Shown here: positions 36,610-50,075 of the stretch, in pieces
Numbering within the stretch: the stretch's first letter is position 1
Layout: the number at the start of each line of letters is the position of its first letter
DNA from: Trichoplusia ni
Taxonomy: Eukaryota > Arthropoda > Insecta > Lepidoptera > Noctuidae
Direction: 5' to 3'
DNA length: 64,000 bases
Assembly (NCBI RefSeq): GCF_003590095.1
Contig: NC_039486.1
Span: forward strand, 8,182,336-8,246,335
Notes under the pieces: model-generated
Seen by the model: only the letters and a program-made list of their open reading frames with translations
The model's database searches: none
What the model was told of the DNA's origin: nothing
Program-made: the position numbers and the translations under genes

Positions 36610-39600
36610 ACAATCAGTGTAAACATTGTCTGATTTTACCAATTTGGCCATTGTTGAGTGTCGTGAAAATTGGACTCGTGAAATCTTCCTAAGTTCTCTA
36701 ATTTATGGCAAAATTCCAGCTCTGTAACGCCAGGCCCAAGTTTCTATGGAGTTTGGTTTTCTTATCATTGAAAAGATCGTAAGACATCATAAAAGTAATA
36801 TTAAAACATGACATGAAATCTAGTAATACATAATTAGCTAAATCAAACTCGGTAATAAATGCAAAATAATAATTTAAAATGATTGATGATGTTACAAAAA
36901 ATATCAATAAAAGCTTCTATCATACCGGCTGTATTGCTAGTAAGTATAATATTGTTTTTTTATAATAAAAAAAAATTAGGAGTCGAGTGCAAAAAACCAG
37001 TTATCTTTCAAATACCAATGTGAGTTTTTGTGATACATCATTTGATGTTCAAATTTATGAAGTACAGTCGTAAATATTGCTATTATAAAACAATTTGTTC
37101 TTAGCTAATGTAATGTGTGTTTGCATATTTGTGATATAGATTATGTATAAGTGTAAGAATCAAGTGTGGTTGTAATTATTGTTATTTTTTTTGCATTTCT
37201 ATTTCTTGGTAATGTTTAGGACTTGCATATCAAAGTATTTGTTTTTTACTTTTTTGCGTAGTTTTTTTATTTTAATGACTGTTAGCGATCAAAGCTGCAT
37301 TTATAATTTCGTAATTTTTTAGTAAAATAAAATGTAGCTACAAATATCTATTGATTGCAGTTAGTTTTCCGAAATTTTGCTTTATTTTTCTTAAAATTTT
37401 GAGCGCTATTTTGTTCCTTCACTTTGAATTTATTTTCCCGAGGTGTCGATACCGAAAGCTTTTTCTTTGACCTTTGTCATGTTTTTGTTTCAAGCTGCGT
37501 GACATGGAATATGAAATCCTATAAATGTTTGAAAAGAGAATGAAGTTTATTCAAAACAAAGGCTGGTATTGAAGCCGGAATCGAATTTTAAAAAGTGATT
37601 TCTTTTTTTCTCTAGCCATCGTAAATAATTATTAACATAAACAATAAATGTTATTGCCAGGTCACCTTTTTATTCTTCGTTTGAAGTATAATTTTCCAAT
37701 GTCACATTCGAAAAAGCATTCGCCTAACAAAAGTCACTATTTCGGTACAAATATTCATGAAATAGATTTTAGTCGTCTATTGAAGATGTTGTCACGGAAA
37801 GCTGTGAAAAGATGTCACGTGTTCTCTCTTGTAATATTGAAGTTTCTTTGAATAAGAATACACAGATAATCGGCTGTTCCATATCCTCTGCCTTAACCTT
37901 TATTTTCGTTATTTGGTATAATATGTGTGAACAATTTTGGGTATGAAACCCTAAAAAAGACTAATATCTATTCAAACGCCAACAAAAAGTTCAATCGTTT
38001 TAAGCTGGGCATAATACAATAATACCTTCGCCTACTTTAATGCAAGTTTAAAATAGACAGTGTCAAAATGGATATTACACCTACAACAATTTAAAGTTGG
38101 TAAGATTCTTCGATTACCCAAGACAATGTACCCACAAGCTCCTCATTAGTATTCATCACACTGCCTGCTCTTTTAACTTTTAGACTCCAGATCTTACAAA
38201 GCTGTGAGCATAAAACGTAGTGCAGCTTAACTCCAGAAAGTCCGACTTGAATACTTTGTACGTAGGTTGACAATAGAATGGTGCAATCATTAAGAAGGTT
38301 TTTATGTTAAAAAGCGTTGATCTTAATTAATGCTGGTGCTTATATATAGCAACGACCTCTTTGGTAAAAAGTACTTTAAGAAATAGCTATGCTTGTCACT
38401 GGTAATGGCACCAGTGACAACCATATCTATTGTTACCGCTACTCTCAACGCTACCATACTTTATGCAGAATAAATTCATGAAGTAGATTGCATACACCCT
38501 TTCCGTAACTACCAATCAAATCTAAAACAAACGATACAAATGCGGAGTTACCGTCAAACTTAAATCAAGTTGTGCCAAACATTTCAACAACACATCCAGA
38601 ATGAAAACACGTAGGTAACTTGGTATTTGTATCGTTGTAAGCCCAAATCCAATTTCCGAACATAACAGCACACAAGCTGTTTAATATTCTTGGGACAAAA
38701 GGTCGAAAGAGCATTAACGACTCAATGATCATAGGGGCCGAGCCATAAAACGAGTTTACGCTTCCTCCTATTATTCCCCACTTTTGGAACATCATAAAAA
38801 TGTTGGTACTCGAATCAAATTGTCATCTAGAACTGTTTTCTCTCGTTCATCATTCACGTTACTGATATTATAACTTAAATAATACCTAGTATAGATGTAA
38901 GGGGATACTTACCATCTACTATTCACAAGTCAACCTTGCCTGCCAGTATATCCTGCTGACCAACGAACTAGGCTCTGATAACCAACAGCGGTTGAACCAT
39001 TCGAAATGATGTAACTATATTAAACCAGACCAGTGATAGGCAGCAGCGTCATTGCTGCGAGGAGTTATGCCAATGAATGGCAAGCCAATAAAATAAGGGC
39101 ACCAGAAACATCATATAAACAAGAATCCAATGGTTCTAATCAAATAATAAGTTAAGAAACGTCTTCTACAGAAAACGGATATTGTCCATTTATCGACGAT
39201 TTCATTTTACCAAAAATCTTTTTCGTTTCTTATCGTACTGCCCGAACCAGTTTCAGAAAAACCGCCAATAAGTTACACTAAAAATTCGATAAGAGGAAAA
39301 ACTCTGTTTCAGTATCTCCAGTCATGTAGCTCAAAGTAGCTCAAATAGAACATGAACAAGGATCATTGGAGTACACTTTATCTTTATCTACGAGTAGTTA
39401 TTGGTTACACAGAGTTACACTATCTAAGCTTTGCTCTCATGAAACTCTGCCAAACCGGAAAATGAACATTATCGTACATTCATAAGCAAATCAGTTTGCT
39501 GAGGAACAACAGTGTGAGGCTCAAACTGTTCTACATGTATCGTAGCATAACATGTAGCATGAAAGGAAATTTCTCTTATCTTACCAAAGAGGATTCATAT

Positions 39601-41357
39601 TAGGGCACTTGATCAAGATATAGGACTAGATTTAAATAGAAAATAACAGCAGAAAGATTCAAAATAAAGAACATCAGACTAACAACGGTCTTTCTCCTAC
39701 TACCATTCGTCTAAAGAGTATTGTTCCCCTCCCTAGGTATACTTTAATTAACGTGAGCTAGTCGTATATAACGAAAAAAGCAATAAGAATTATCTCGAGG
39801 GACAACAGACATAAGTAAATAAATACGAAAATATCGTCGAACTACGAAAACAGGAAAATCAGAAAATGGAAAACTAATACTAATGTAGCAATATCGAATC
39901 ACATTGTGTCGATGTGAGTCCGCGTGCAACAGTCTCCTAAGAGGTCGATTAACAATAGGGGAATAAAACTCCGTCATTTATGAGTGTGTTAGTGGATGTG
40001 GCATGCCCTATTGTTCACCTTTGACAGCACTATATCAGTCTCGTTCAAAAGAAAACGTTTAGTGTAAACACGCTTTTGCCTCGACTTTATGCGCCACCAA
40101 ATAATTATGTGACGAATTTTCAGTGTAAATATTTGCTGTGGTGATCACAGAAAATTATCTAACCTATTATTCCAACTAGTTACCGTAATGTAGAAAATAG
40201 CACGCGTAAAATCTAGTTTACAGTAATATGGTAGTGCTATACAACGTTGCTGTTTCTAACAATACCGGAGCTGGATTTTGACATGCGTCATGGCTATTAC
40301 AGAACGCTCACACGAATGTACTCTCTCGATGTAATCAGGAAAGCCTTTGGCTACAATCATAATAATATTTATTCTTTTATAATAGTTAAAAAGTCTCACG
40401 AAAGCACTTAAGCGTGTAAAAAATGCGTCGAGATCACGAATGGTTGGTATTTGTTTTGCCTTTCGCGTTTTAAGGTGCTAATATAATTGATTTTATTAGG
40501 TCTATTTAGATTATCATGATCCCTATTTCTTAACATATTTCCACGAGATTTTATAACGTGTTAGTTTGACTTTTCTGTAGAATTTATTTTATAAGATTAA
40601 AAATTTCAACATGAAATGGTATGGCTGTAGTGAATTTACTGAAAATGACCTCCTTTTCAGCTCAGCAAACTACAGTTACTGCTGAAGTGGCATGTTTATG
40701 GTTTGTGAGTGTTACTTTGAGTGCTTCTGAAATGTTGTAAGAGACTCACTCAAAGTTAAGCTGCTTGTAAGTATTATGTCTAATAGGCTAGGAAAAATAA
40801 GTAAGGGTAAACGTATTTATGTAGAAAATAATTTTGTAAATTTGTTCCTTCCTTTTAAAATAATTCCAAAATTCCGTGTTGCCACTACACATAATAAACA
40901 AAATAGATTCTTATTAGTTAAAAAATACTACGTTCTTATATTATGTGATTAGTTAGAACTACCAATTAATTAACTCAGATTGCATATCTGTAGACTAACT
41001 ATCAAGCCAATTTAAATCCGACTACTTTAAATCTATCCTTGGCTTTAAAATAATTATTCAGAGTGTGACGACGGCAAAAAGCGGATTTGAATTTAATTAA
41101 GTTAAAAAGTTCAAGAATATACCGAACAAAACACTCAAATTAAGAATTATGTTTACTTAGTTGCCCAATTAATATAAAAATAACTTCTAAAATAGAGAAA
41201 TCCGCTAAAGCTTTCTTGTTTACTACTATTGTTACAGTTTACTCACAAGTATTTATCGCAATTGCCCGACTAGTTTTAATTAAAGTAGATAATGTAAACC
41301 TGACGCAACAGATAGACTCACTCGCCCACCGCCGAAAGCTGATCCGAAACTATTCAT
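36610..41357. other. AT-rich non-coding DNA
   Basis: No gene or intact repeat. The minus-strand frames at 38091-38273, 38565-38795 and 39744-39977 have no recognisable content. A perfect 11-bp inverted repeat is at 38393-38420. Confidence 0.4.
38393..38420. repeat. Perfect 11-bp inverted repeat, 6-nt spacer
   Basis: TTGTCACTGGT (38393-38403) and ACCAGTGACAA (38410-38420) pair exactly. It could be a protein-binding dyad or chance. Confidence 0.5.
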
Positions 41358-41581
41358 GACGACCTCCGTGGTCGAGTGGCGTACGCACCGGTTTCAAGGT
41401 GTCGCTAGCTCTGAGGTCCCGGGTTCGATCCCCGGTCGGGTCAATGTAAAAATTCACATTTCTACATTGTCTCGGGTCTGGGTGTTTGTGGTACCTTCGT
41501 TGTATCTGAATTCCATAACACAAGTGCTTCAGCAACTTACTTTGGGTTCAGAACAATGTATGTGATGTTGTCCGCATTTAT
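41358..41581 (+). mobile_element. tRNA-derived SINE, family A, copy 2
   Basis: The same A-box (GTGGTCGAGTGGC), B-box (GGGTTCGATCCCCGG) and body as 13334-13554, with few differences, chiefly a 3-nt GCTAG/GG change between the boxes. TATTCA occurs on both sides and may be a short target-site duplication. High similarity suggests recent activity. Confidence 0.8.
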
Positions 41582-42959
41582 ATTCAGGCGATCCTGCTAA
41601 AGACGCGTGAGTAAACCATGTTATTGTATTAGAGTTAAAAAGTTAAAAATTAAAAAGCTCATTTAAATAATAGATTCAAACACATAAATATATTCCAAAC
41701 TCTAAGGAAGTAACAGGTCCTAGAGGACTTACATCTGCACACAGGTCCAACATGTTGTAGCCTTGTATAGAATTTGTATTATTAATACAATGACTGTAGC
41801 TTGTAACATTGTTTACACAGTGAGGTTGTTTACTTGTACAGAACTTTGATCAATTTGAAACAGTAATCAATTGGTTCTGCGAAAAACAGATTTTATTAAT
41901 ATTTTCAATAAAATAATGATTATATTAAACAAGAAGGAAAACGACTAGCAACAACTCCAAATATTTAATAAACAATGCTTTAATAACAACTTCTTTACTA
42001 GCTACTCTAAACCTAACAATTGACAGCTAAAATTTGTAACTATATTGTTAATTAATTTGAATAGAGCCTTATACTTGCCTACAAAGTTCAAACACCTCTC
42101 GTGCCTAGTCACTATAAAAAGGACAATAAGTGATGACGACAGGGAAATTTGAAACGGATATTGTGGTAATAAATAAAATTAATCTCAGTGTAAAGGAAGC
42201 ACCGGGAGTGCGAAGGGTCTTTGTTGAGAAATTCGTTAAACAATATCTTGAAGTACCTGTAAAACTACGCAGTACAGTCAGCAAGTAAAGTCGGTATCAA
42301 ACAATGTATTGACACAGCCTGTTCCTGTCTACTGCTGGATAACAGTATCTCTCGAATCGGTTAATATATTCAGAATTTAAAAAAAGAAAAGAGAAAAGGC
42401 TAGGCCAATGATGAAATGACAATTGCAAAATAAATCCATTATTCATCAACATTCACTATTGAAACAAAAATATGAAGGTACCACTTTTTAGTTAGGGAAT
42501 TTAATTCAACATTTTTATTGCCGTGGTCACCTTTGATTTGTATTGATTATTGTTGCTGGCCGTACTAGTAAAACAACCCACGTTTCGGTATAACAATGGT
42601 CTGATTTCTTTTTATACCGAACATTTTCTCTATTTTATATGCGGATGTCAATTGAAAGGAATCGAGATCGGAGATGCAGTTCGCTGCGAATGTATTGGGT
42701 TCCATTTGACAGAGGGCGAGTTATTACCACCCAACGGGTTCAATCTCAACCCCTTTTCTTGTATAAAATTAGATCCCATGTTTTAGTAGGAGATAAAATA
42801 AATATTTGTATTGTTTTCAATTCCGCCAAATCATTCGTTTTTAAGATTTTTGCTTATCACGTATTAATCTTTTTAGAATTTGGTACTGTAAGGGTCCAAG
42901 CGAAACCCTAAAAGAAAACTCAAGAAGAGAAAAGGTATTATTTTTTCTTAGACAAATCA
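41582..42959. other. Non-coding DNA
   Basis: Overlapping plus-strand frames of 78 and 90 codons at 42550-42911 share a segment in two frames and show no domain. GAATCGAGATCGGAGATGCAG...GGCGAGTTATTACCACCCAACGGGTT has slightly higher GC and might be a decayed repeat or exon relic. Confidence 0.35.
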
Positions 42960-43238
42960 TCTTCTAATTTATAAAATTCCCGTGTCACGATGTTAGTTAC
43001 CGTACTCCTCCGAAACGCTTCGACCGATTCTTATGAAATTTTGTATACATATTGGATAGGACTGAGAATAGAACAACATCTATTTTTCATACCCCTAAGT
43101 GACAAGGGTTGCCCACACTAAAATTATTATTTTAATTTTTTGGACGAAATTTTTTGTTTTTATTTTTTTATAATGTAGCTTTAAAAAATACATCCAACTA
43201 GAAATATTAGGCAAAGTAACGTTTGCTGGGTCAGCTAG
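42960..43238 (+). mobile_element. Non-autonomous Helitron-like element, family 2, copy 1
   Basis: It starts TCTTCTAATTTATAAAATTCCCG after an A and ends AACGTTTGCTGGGTCAGCTAG before a T. The body shares CACGATGTTAGTTACCGTAC, CTCCTCCGAAACG, GAACAACATCTATTTTTC and ATACCCCTAAGTGA with 44272-44517. No coding capacity. Confidence 0.75.
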
Positions 43239-44271
43239 TAATACTCTAAAAATGTATGTTAAATTATACAAGTTAGATTTGGGATAGCCTTAAATGTCAA
43301 AGTAAAAACTTATCAAAGCATAAATTAACATAAATATATTTAAAAGTCTATTTTTGCACATTTAGATAACAAACATTTTTAATATCATCTTTGATGGTTA
43401 CGTGACCATCGATGTTAACATTGCCTTCCGAATATAATATATCTCTGCTCTTATTTAAATATTTGTGAGGTTGAATAATACAGTTACCGAATAAAGAAAC
43501 TCTGGTGATGGACCAATAGGCGCTAGAGTGAAGGCGTGGCCTTATCTTCTTCGAAAAACCAAGACTTTTTAATCAATTACAATTTGCATGATTATCGGCT
43601 TAAAATTTGGCACGTGTATAATTAAATGTATTCTACATTAGAATTTGGAAAATAGAAACATAAATAATACCAAGATTTGCATATAACTCAGCCGCCGGCA
43701 ATGTTTATTGATAGATTTAATCTGTGACAGTTATTGATTGTGATGACAGACTAGTATCTAATTGATGTGATTCAGGCAGTTAAAACAAAGCACTTTCTAA
43801 ATTATTTTATCTTAATATTATCAACACATTACGGAATAACCAAGGAGTTTATAAATAATGAATGATAGCATTGTACGTTAAATAATAACCGCTTATTGAT
43901 TTGTTTCATAATCAAACTGAGACAAGTTCTAATGTCAGTTTTTCAAAGATTGAGGTTTCCTAATCAAAATATATAATAATCTCTCCCCATGAAATTATAC
44001 AAAGATGTAAAATGTATAATTTAATATTCAGCAACTTCCACACAACGCCATCTAGTCTCAGAGTAAGCAAAGTTTGTATTATGAATACCAGATCCCTGCA
44101 GATAAACATACATAAATGTGTAATACCTAGCGGCTAGCCAGTCTAGATAATTACTTCGTGACGGATTAAATGATAGAGCTAAAAACACAAACAGGAACCC
44201 GAATGCATGTAACATGCAAAAAAAGGAATCTGAATTCAACAATCCCAAAATTGTAATTTGTAAGAAATATA
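43239..44271. other. AT-rich DNA between two Helitrons
   Basis: No gene seen; CACAACGCCATCTAGTCTCAGAGTAAGCAAAG...AATACCAGA...CATAAATGTG at 44040-44120 resembles, in reverse complement, the 3' body of SINE family B (GACTAGATGACGTTGTG at 18345-18580), so a SINE fragment lies here. Confidence 0.45.
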
Positions 44272-44517
44272 TCTAATATATAAAATTCCCGTGTCACGAT
44301 GTTAGTTAGCGTACTCCTCCGAAACGGTTAGACCGATTTTTATGAAATTTTGTATACATATTGGGTAAGTCTGAGAATAGAACAACATCTATTTTTCATA
44401 CCCCTAAGTGATAAGGGTTGCTCACACTAAAATTTATTTTTTTATTGTATGGAGATTTTTTTTTAAATACATAAGAAATAATTTATTAGGCTAAACAACG
44501 TTTGCTGGTTCAGCTAG
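44272..44517 (+). mobile_element. Non-autonomous Helitron-like element, family 2, copy 2
   Basis: It starts TCTAATATATAAAATTCCCG after an A and ends AACGTTTGCTGGTTCAGCTAG before a T. Same orientation as 42960-43238 and 1 kb away; mainly shorter in the A/T-rich part near the 3' end. Confidence 0.75.
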
Positions 44518-45715
44518 TCAATATCTCAAAGTGAGATATCAATTTCACAATTGAACCAAATTGGTGAGTATCAATTTAACATTGACATCACCCCTATTTC
44601 ATAACAATAGGATTCATAACTACAACAGGTAAGATCCCCCTGTCCAGTGTACCTACGTGTACTACCCATACCTATGAGTGTCTCACGTCTCTCTAGATTG
44701 CAGTTATTAGATCTATAAATCACAATAAAACACATTTTTATGACAGGTTAATGGGCGATAATGTCCTATTCAGGCAGTCAATTCGTAGCTTCCGGCAGGC
44801 AACGACCTGCTGATAATCCATACAGCTTCTGATCAGCATAGCAATAAAGATATAAAACGATAATAAAACCTATAGAACAATTCACGAATAATAAAAAAGA
44901 AACATTAAAAAATGAGTCACAGGCCTCATCCTTTTAAGATAAGAGAAAAAAATATCTTAATAAATTATCTACGGTCACATTTATAAAAAGAGTCCAATTG
45001 TGTATTTAAAGGGAATATTCGGGTCATGTTTGATATTTCTTGAACCCTTCATAATTTTAGACGATCCTTTTATATTTTTGAGAGCGAAAACATTTACCGA
45101 ACATTGCTCATTATCCTGTATATTTAGATAGTACATAATATAAGGTAGTTTTACCTCAAGCTTAGTAAATTGTAATCTTCTGTAGCCGGATCTAATATGT
45201 AACGTTTCCTTGGTTTTATTACGTTTCCAGATCAGCATATCAATTTGTACGAAGCAATCAAAATTGAGTAACAAAATTTAAGGACGCGATTATCGTTCAA
45301 GCGCTTCGTTTTGCATTTTGCGGTTTTTATAAAGATTCAATTGACCTTTGTTAAGAAGGCGGATATTTGTTTTACATGTTCACTATTATAGAGTAATAAG
45401 CATTTACATATACAGCTTTGGTCATAACTCTTTATTTATTATTTCAACTAAAACTTTCTAAAGGAGTTCGAAAAATAATAGAGAATTTATACATATTTAT
45501 TGAATAGATAACAAAGTGTTGAATTTCTAAAATGCCTAAATCCCTACTTTATTTTATCTCTATTTAAATTTGATCGCCGACTAAATTAAGATTATTTTGT
45601 TTCATTGATTAGCGGATTTTATTTGCATTACGATTTATGTGCTTTTTATTAATGTTTATTAATCTGAAGATTTACCTAAAGTATGTTACCCAGCATGACA
45701 GATTTGTCACAATTA
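44518..45715. other. Non-coding DNA
   Basis: The 97-codon minus frame at 44981-45274 has no recognisable motif. Nothing else seen. Confidence 0.4.
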
Positions 45716-45719
45716 AATG

Positions 45720-45835
45720 TATCATCATCATCATCAACATCATCATCTCAGCCTATCGCCGTCCACCGCTGAACGTAGGCATCCCCCAAAGAGCGCCAAC
45801 CATCCCGGTCCTGGGCAGCCCCATTAAATGTATGC
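45720..45835 (+). repeat. (ATC)n plus LINE-like fragment
   Basis: ATCATCATCATCATCAACATCATCATCTCAGCCTATCGCCGTCCACCGCTGAACGTAGGCATCCCCCAAAGAGCGCC is a widespread lepidopteran repeat that usually begins with CAT/ATC repeats and continues with GCTGAACATAGGCCTCCCCC. It creates the 108-codon frame at 45637-45963. Confidence 0.65.
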
Positions 45836-46494
45836 TAACTTTTAAAGTAATTTTACCTGAAAACACTAAAAACGGAAAAAGAGTTGGCTGTCGGATATTT
45901 TTCAGCAATTTTCCCTCTCCTATAAGAGGTACCCTTGTGCGACACCGGCAGAAATTATTGTAATAGACGGCAATCTGCTGTCCTTCGCTTAATAGCCCTC
46001 TGAGTGCCAATACTTAAAAAAATATATACCTCCATAATACTGTCTATTTTCAACCAAAATTTTCACAGCATCTATCTTGAAATGTAACGTTTATCACATC
46101 AAAAAACTGATTCTCAAACATTCCTCTCCATGACAACAAACAAATCAGGAAGCTGATATTACCATAAAATATTTGTCAAAACAAAACGAAATCTCAGAAT
46201 AATATCTTTGATACCATTTTGATCATTCCACATTTCTTGAACGCGACCAAAATAGAGTTGCTCTATAAAGACGGTGTCTTTCATATTATTGTTAAAAAGA
46301 GACGGCGCATACTTTTCGTATAGCGGTGTTTCTCTACTATATTGGCAATAGCTTTGCTTGAAGAACTTCCACATTTTTAGGAAGTGGGAAAATTAAAACA
46401 CGAAAACATCTGTTGGTCCTATTAGTTATGAAAAATAAACCGAAAAGGGCGAGATGGACTAGTGACAGGTTCCGTATCCATGGGCTAAAGTAAA

Positions 46495-46700
46495 CAACTC
46501 GAAACTTAACATCACAAATCGGTTGGGTGACAAATAAATTTGCTTCTACCTACCTAAATTTATCAGCCGGCAACGAATGTGTACCGTAACCATTATTTTA
46601 AGTATTTATTATTAGAGCGGCAACAGAAATACATCATCTGTGCAAATTTCAACTGTCTTACGAATTATGGGTAAAAATGATGGCGGACGATCGGACAGAA
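46495..46700 (-). repeat. Dispersed repeat, CCGTCTGTC family, inverted
   Basis: GGTTGGGTGACAAATAAATTTG...GGCAACGAATGTGTACCGTAACC...AGCGGCAACAGAAATACATCATCTGTGCAAATTTCAACTGTC matches 22965 and 30405 in block order. Confidence 0.6.
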
Positions 46701-47234
46701 AGCAGACCCACAGTAACCATTAAAAAAACGGGTGTAATTAATACTGTAACGACTGCCCCAGAAACCTGTGAATTACTACATACAACCTTAACCACTGATC
46801 TGATTAAAATTATATTACATTTTGGGTAATATAATATGATCTGTAAACTACTTTCACTGTACGATATTACCGGTTTCCCTTATAAACATGATGTAACCAA
46901 CCTCATAATAAAAATAATCTCAAATATTTGTTCCATTTTATATTTTGATAGCATTTCGTATATTGTTCATATATAGGAAAGCTTTGTATTAAATTAGAAG
47001 CTAATTCAAGCCGATATAATTCTTAAAATATTAATACATTTGCTTACTAAGTGAAATGCCTATTCGTGCTAAAACTTCCCTAACAGTCGCAATTTCTTCA
47101 CACTTATTTCTTGTCAAACTTCAATTCTAAGTACTTTATAAGCCACTAAACGATCCAACATGTTTGACACAAATACTTTAGGCTTTAGTCAGACTCATAT
47201 TTTTTGAAGGTTTAAAAGAAGTCTGAACCTTGTC

Positions 47235-47330
47235 TGATGATAACCCACAGTTGGGCATTGGACTCTTTCCGTATAGACAAAGTTTACAAGGTAATCACGA
47301 CACTAGCTTTCTGGGTGTTGCCGATTTCAT
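47235..47330 (+). repeat. LINE-derived fragment
   Basis: CCCACAGTTGGGCATTGGACTCTTTCCGTATAGACAAAGTTTACAAGGTAATCACGACACTAGCTTTCTGGGTGTTGCCGATTTC is a diverged copy of 57240-57335. Confidence 0.55.
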
Positions 47331-49979
47331 AGGTTACGTTTGTTGTTTTTTTCTTGTGTAGATTCAATACTACGTTACGTTTGAGAAAACCATTCTTGAT
47401 CTTCGCGGAGTCTCTGTGGTTCTTATCATAAATATAAAAGATCATTTGTTTAATTTGCCCGTATTATGATTCCCCGAATTGAGCACATTATCCTCTTGGG
47501 GTTATTTCTTGAGTCCTACGTAATTACTTGTTTTTACTCTATATTTATTTCTTATTAACTAGTCTGTCCAAGCAATCAAGCGGAACCAGTGGGTAAATTA
47601 GTAATTACGCATTTATAAATATAAGACTCGGGATCTCTGCCAAAAATTAATTCAGATATCGCAGACGAGGAAGTGACAAAATGTTATGTAGAGCAAAACA
47701 AAGATCAATTTAAAAACGTCGGTATATATTCAACAAGAATAATAAAATCTCAATTTTCTTTGGATATCAAAACTTATTCCAGAAGAAAAACTAAAAGTAA
47801 AATAATATTTTTAAAATTAAGAAAACTATGTATAAATTGAAAGTTGTGAAAAATTATTGCTATTTTTTAATTTATGGTTTATTATTGAGTACTAATAAAT
47901 AAAAAAATAACGAAAGCAAAAGATCGCTTAGCAACCTACAACTTCCTTTTACAGTAAGACTTGCAGGTATGAAAGAGAGTCTCCGCTCTCCACAGCATAT
48001 TACGCCGTTTTGTCCACGACCAAATTTGTTGGATGATTTAATATCAACCAGCGATAAATATACATATTGTATACAATATTGGGGATATCGCTTGCATGTT
48101 TAATTGACATATTATTCTCTTCGTCCATGCAAATGCAGTAACAACCTAATCTGCATACTAATGTGATCCACATGTACGGTATGCAGCGAGAGGCTCGAAA
48201 TCATCTTTTTTAGTAAATTTTCACTAAAGTTCTAGTCTTTTCATTTTCCAAAGAGTTATTATATTGAATTTAGAACCCTTTACATCCATGTAAATCCGAT
48301 GTCCAGGCTCTTCTTTGCTGTCTCTACAAGTTTAAAAACTATGTTATTCGGCCGGACTTATTCCGTTTTATTTCCATACGGTGCATTTTTCGTCGCTTTT
48401 ATAGGTACCTGAAATTTCAAGCACGTGAAAGGCAGCCTCGGAATAAGAGAAATTCCTGCCGTAACATTCAAATTCTTTGTTGATTACATAAAAATCCTAA
48501 CTTTGTCTGTCCGGATACCAGACTATTTTGTTACTGTTATGTAGTAATAGGGTAAACAGGACTATGAAAATCACAGGGGAAATTCTATTTCCATATTTGT
48601 TAAAACAAAATAATCGCTTTCGGATGTTATATTTATTTTGTGAAATTTTATCCATATCTATTAAAAGTTTAAGCGTAATTTTATGTATATTTGTGTTTAC
48701 TCTAACTAAAATAATACAACTTTATGGATGAGAAACCGTGTAGGGATACCTCGTCAACTGGATTCCATATTTTGGAATCAGGAATCGTACCACCCCGCAG
48801 GGAACTAGTGAACTCAAACCTTCCATCTCTGGGACATAAAGGCTTGTGCCCTGGAATGGATTCATATAATCATCATAATTCATGTAGATACCCTTTTAAC
48901 TTTCCCAAATAAATCTCCTAGCTCTATATTACTCACCAGAACATTTGCGACAAAACTTTTAAGGCGTCATTTGTTTCGTTAAATACGCTTCACATTCATA
49001 AACATAATATGGCCCTGCCTTTATGAACCGAAAGCCAAACAAACTCCAATTAGGTACCCAGGCAGCGTCGCAGTACGAATTACGAATATTGTTCGCGTCA
49101 CACGCCAAATGAACCCTGTTGTTCCTATTGGAACTTATTAGTGACGCCAAAGACATACCGGTACCTATTTTCCATTTTCAAGGTCAGTTATCATAGATGT
49201 TTGTCGAAAATAAGCTTTTATTTCTTAGCTATAAGAATCATATTTTTCAATGATTCGTTAGTGAAGTTTGTGGATTCTGTGTGTTTATTTGATGACCGAA
49301 TGTTTATTTATTTTTTATTTCAAGCTAATACCACTGGACAAATTTGGACGAGATTTGGTACACAAGTAGTTTATAAACTAGATTAATACATAGTTTTATC
49401 CCGATTTTGTGTACGCATGGGATCGTTTCCGATTTGTTGCTGGGCGAGCCGGAGAAAGTATACTTCAGTGAGTTAGATAATTTAAGTCAAATTATGGAAC
49501 TGTTTACGGTAAAAAATCAATACTTGGTAAATAGTTACTTTGGTCGCAAGTTATTTAACATTCATTATTTTATAAGTTGATCGTGACCGAATCAAAATTC
49601 ATGTGATGTTTATAATCTTGTCATATATTGAAGTGTTTGTCATGCTTAAGCTAATTTTAGTATCATAAAACTAGATTAGAGGCTTAACTTTATTTAATAA
49701 TAATAAAAAATGGAATTTTGGTTGCTATTTGAATATATAATATTTAAGCGAATATAAAAATTATTACTGAATACGTGTAAAAGGATTAAGCATTTACAAA
49801 TTTATTTGCAGGTAGTAAAAGTATCCTCTAAGTATAATAAAAATATACAGGACCTAAAACTGATACTCAAAAACCATAACATTTTAAAAATATTAAACTA
49901 TCTTACTTCATTTGAATTAATAATTTCTTGTAATAATCATACTGACCGTACTAAATCCCATTGAATCAGGTTTAAACAG
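47331..49979. other. Non-coding DNA
   Basis: No gene supported. Frames at 48528-48731, 48724-48912, 48959-49156 and 49141-49386 show no domain. Confidence 0.4.
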
Positions 49980-50075
49980 TTTTTTTTTTTTTTTTACTTT
50001 CAATCTGAGATCCCGTATACCACTGGCATTAAGTTATTAAACATTGACCGCACGAGCCAAGGTAACAGATAAAAA
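49980..50075 (-). mobile_element. Poly(A)-tailed retroinsertion fragment
   Basis: A run of 17 T at 49980-49996 borders CTTTCAATCTGAGATCCCGTATACCACTGGCATTAAG...TTGACCGCACGAGCCAAGGTAAC. Read on the minus strand this is a sequence ending in poly(A), so a retroposed RNA (SINE, LINE or mRNA tail) is likely. Source not recognised; the left limit is a guess. Confidence 0.35.

Noticed and set aside
45637..46010. Frames of 108 (plus) and 85 (minus) codons
   Set aside because: Most of the reading frame lies in a common LINE-like repeat starting with (ATC)n.
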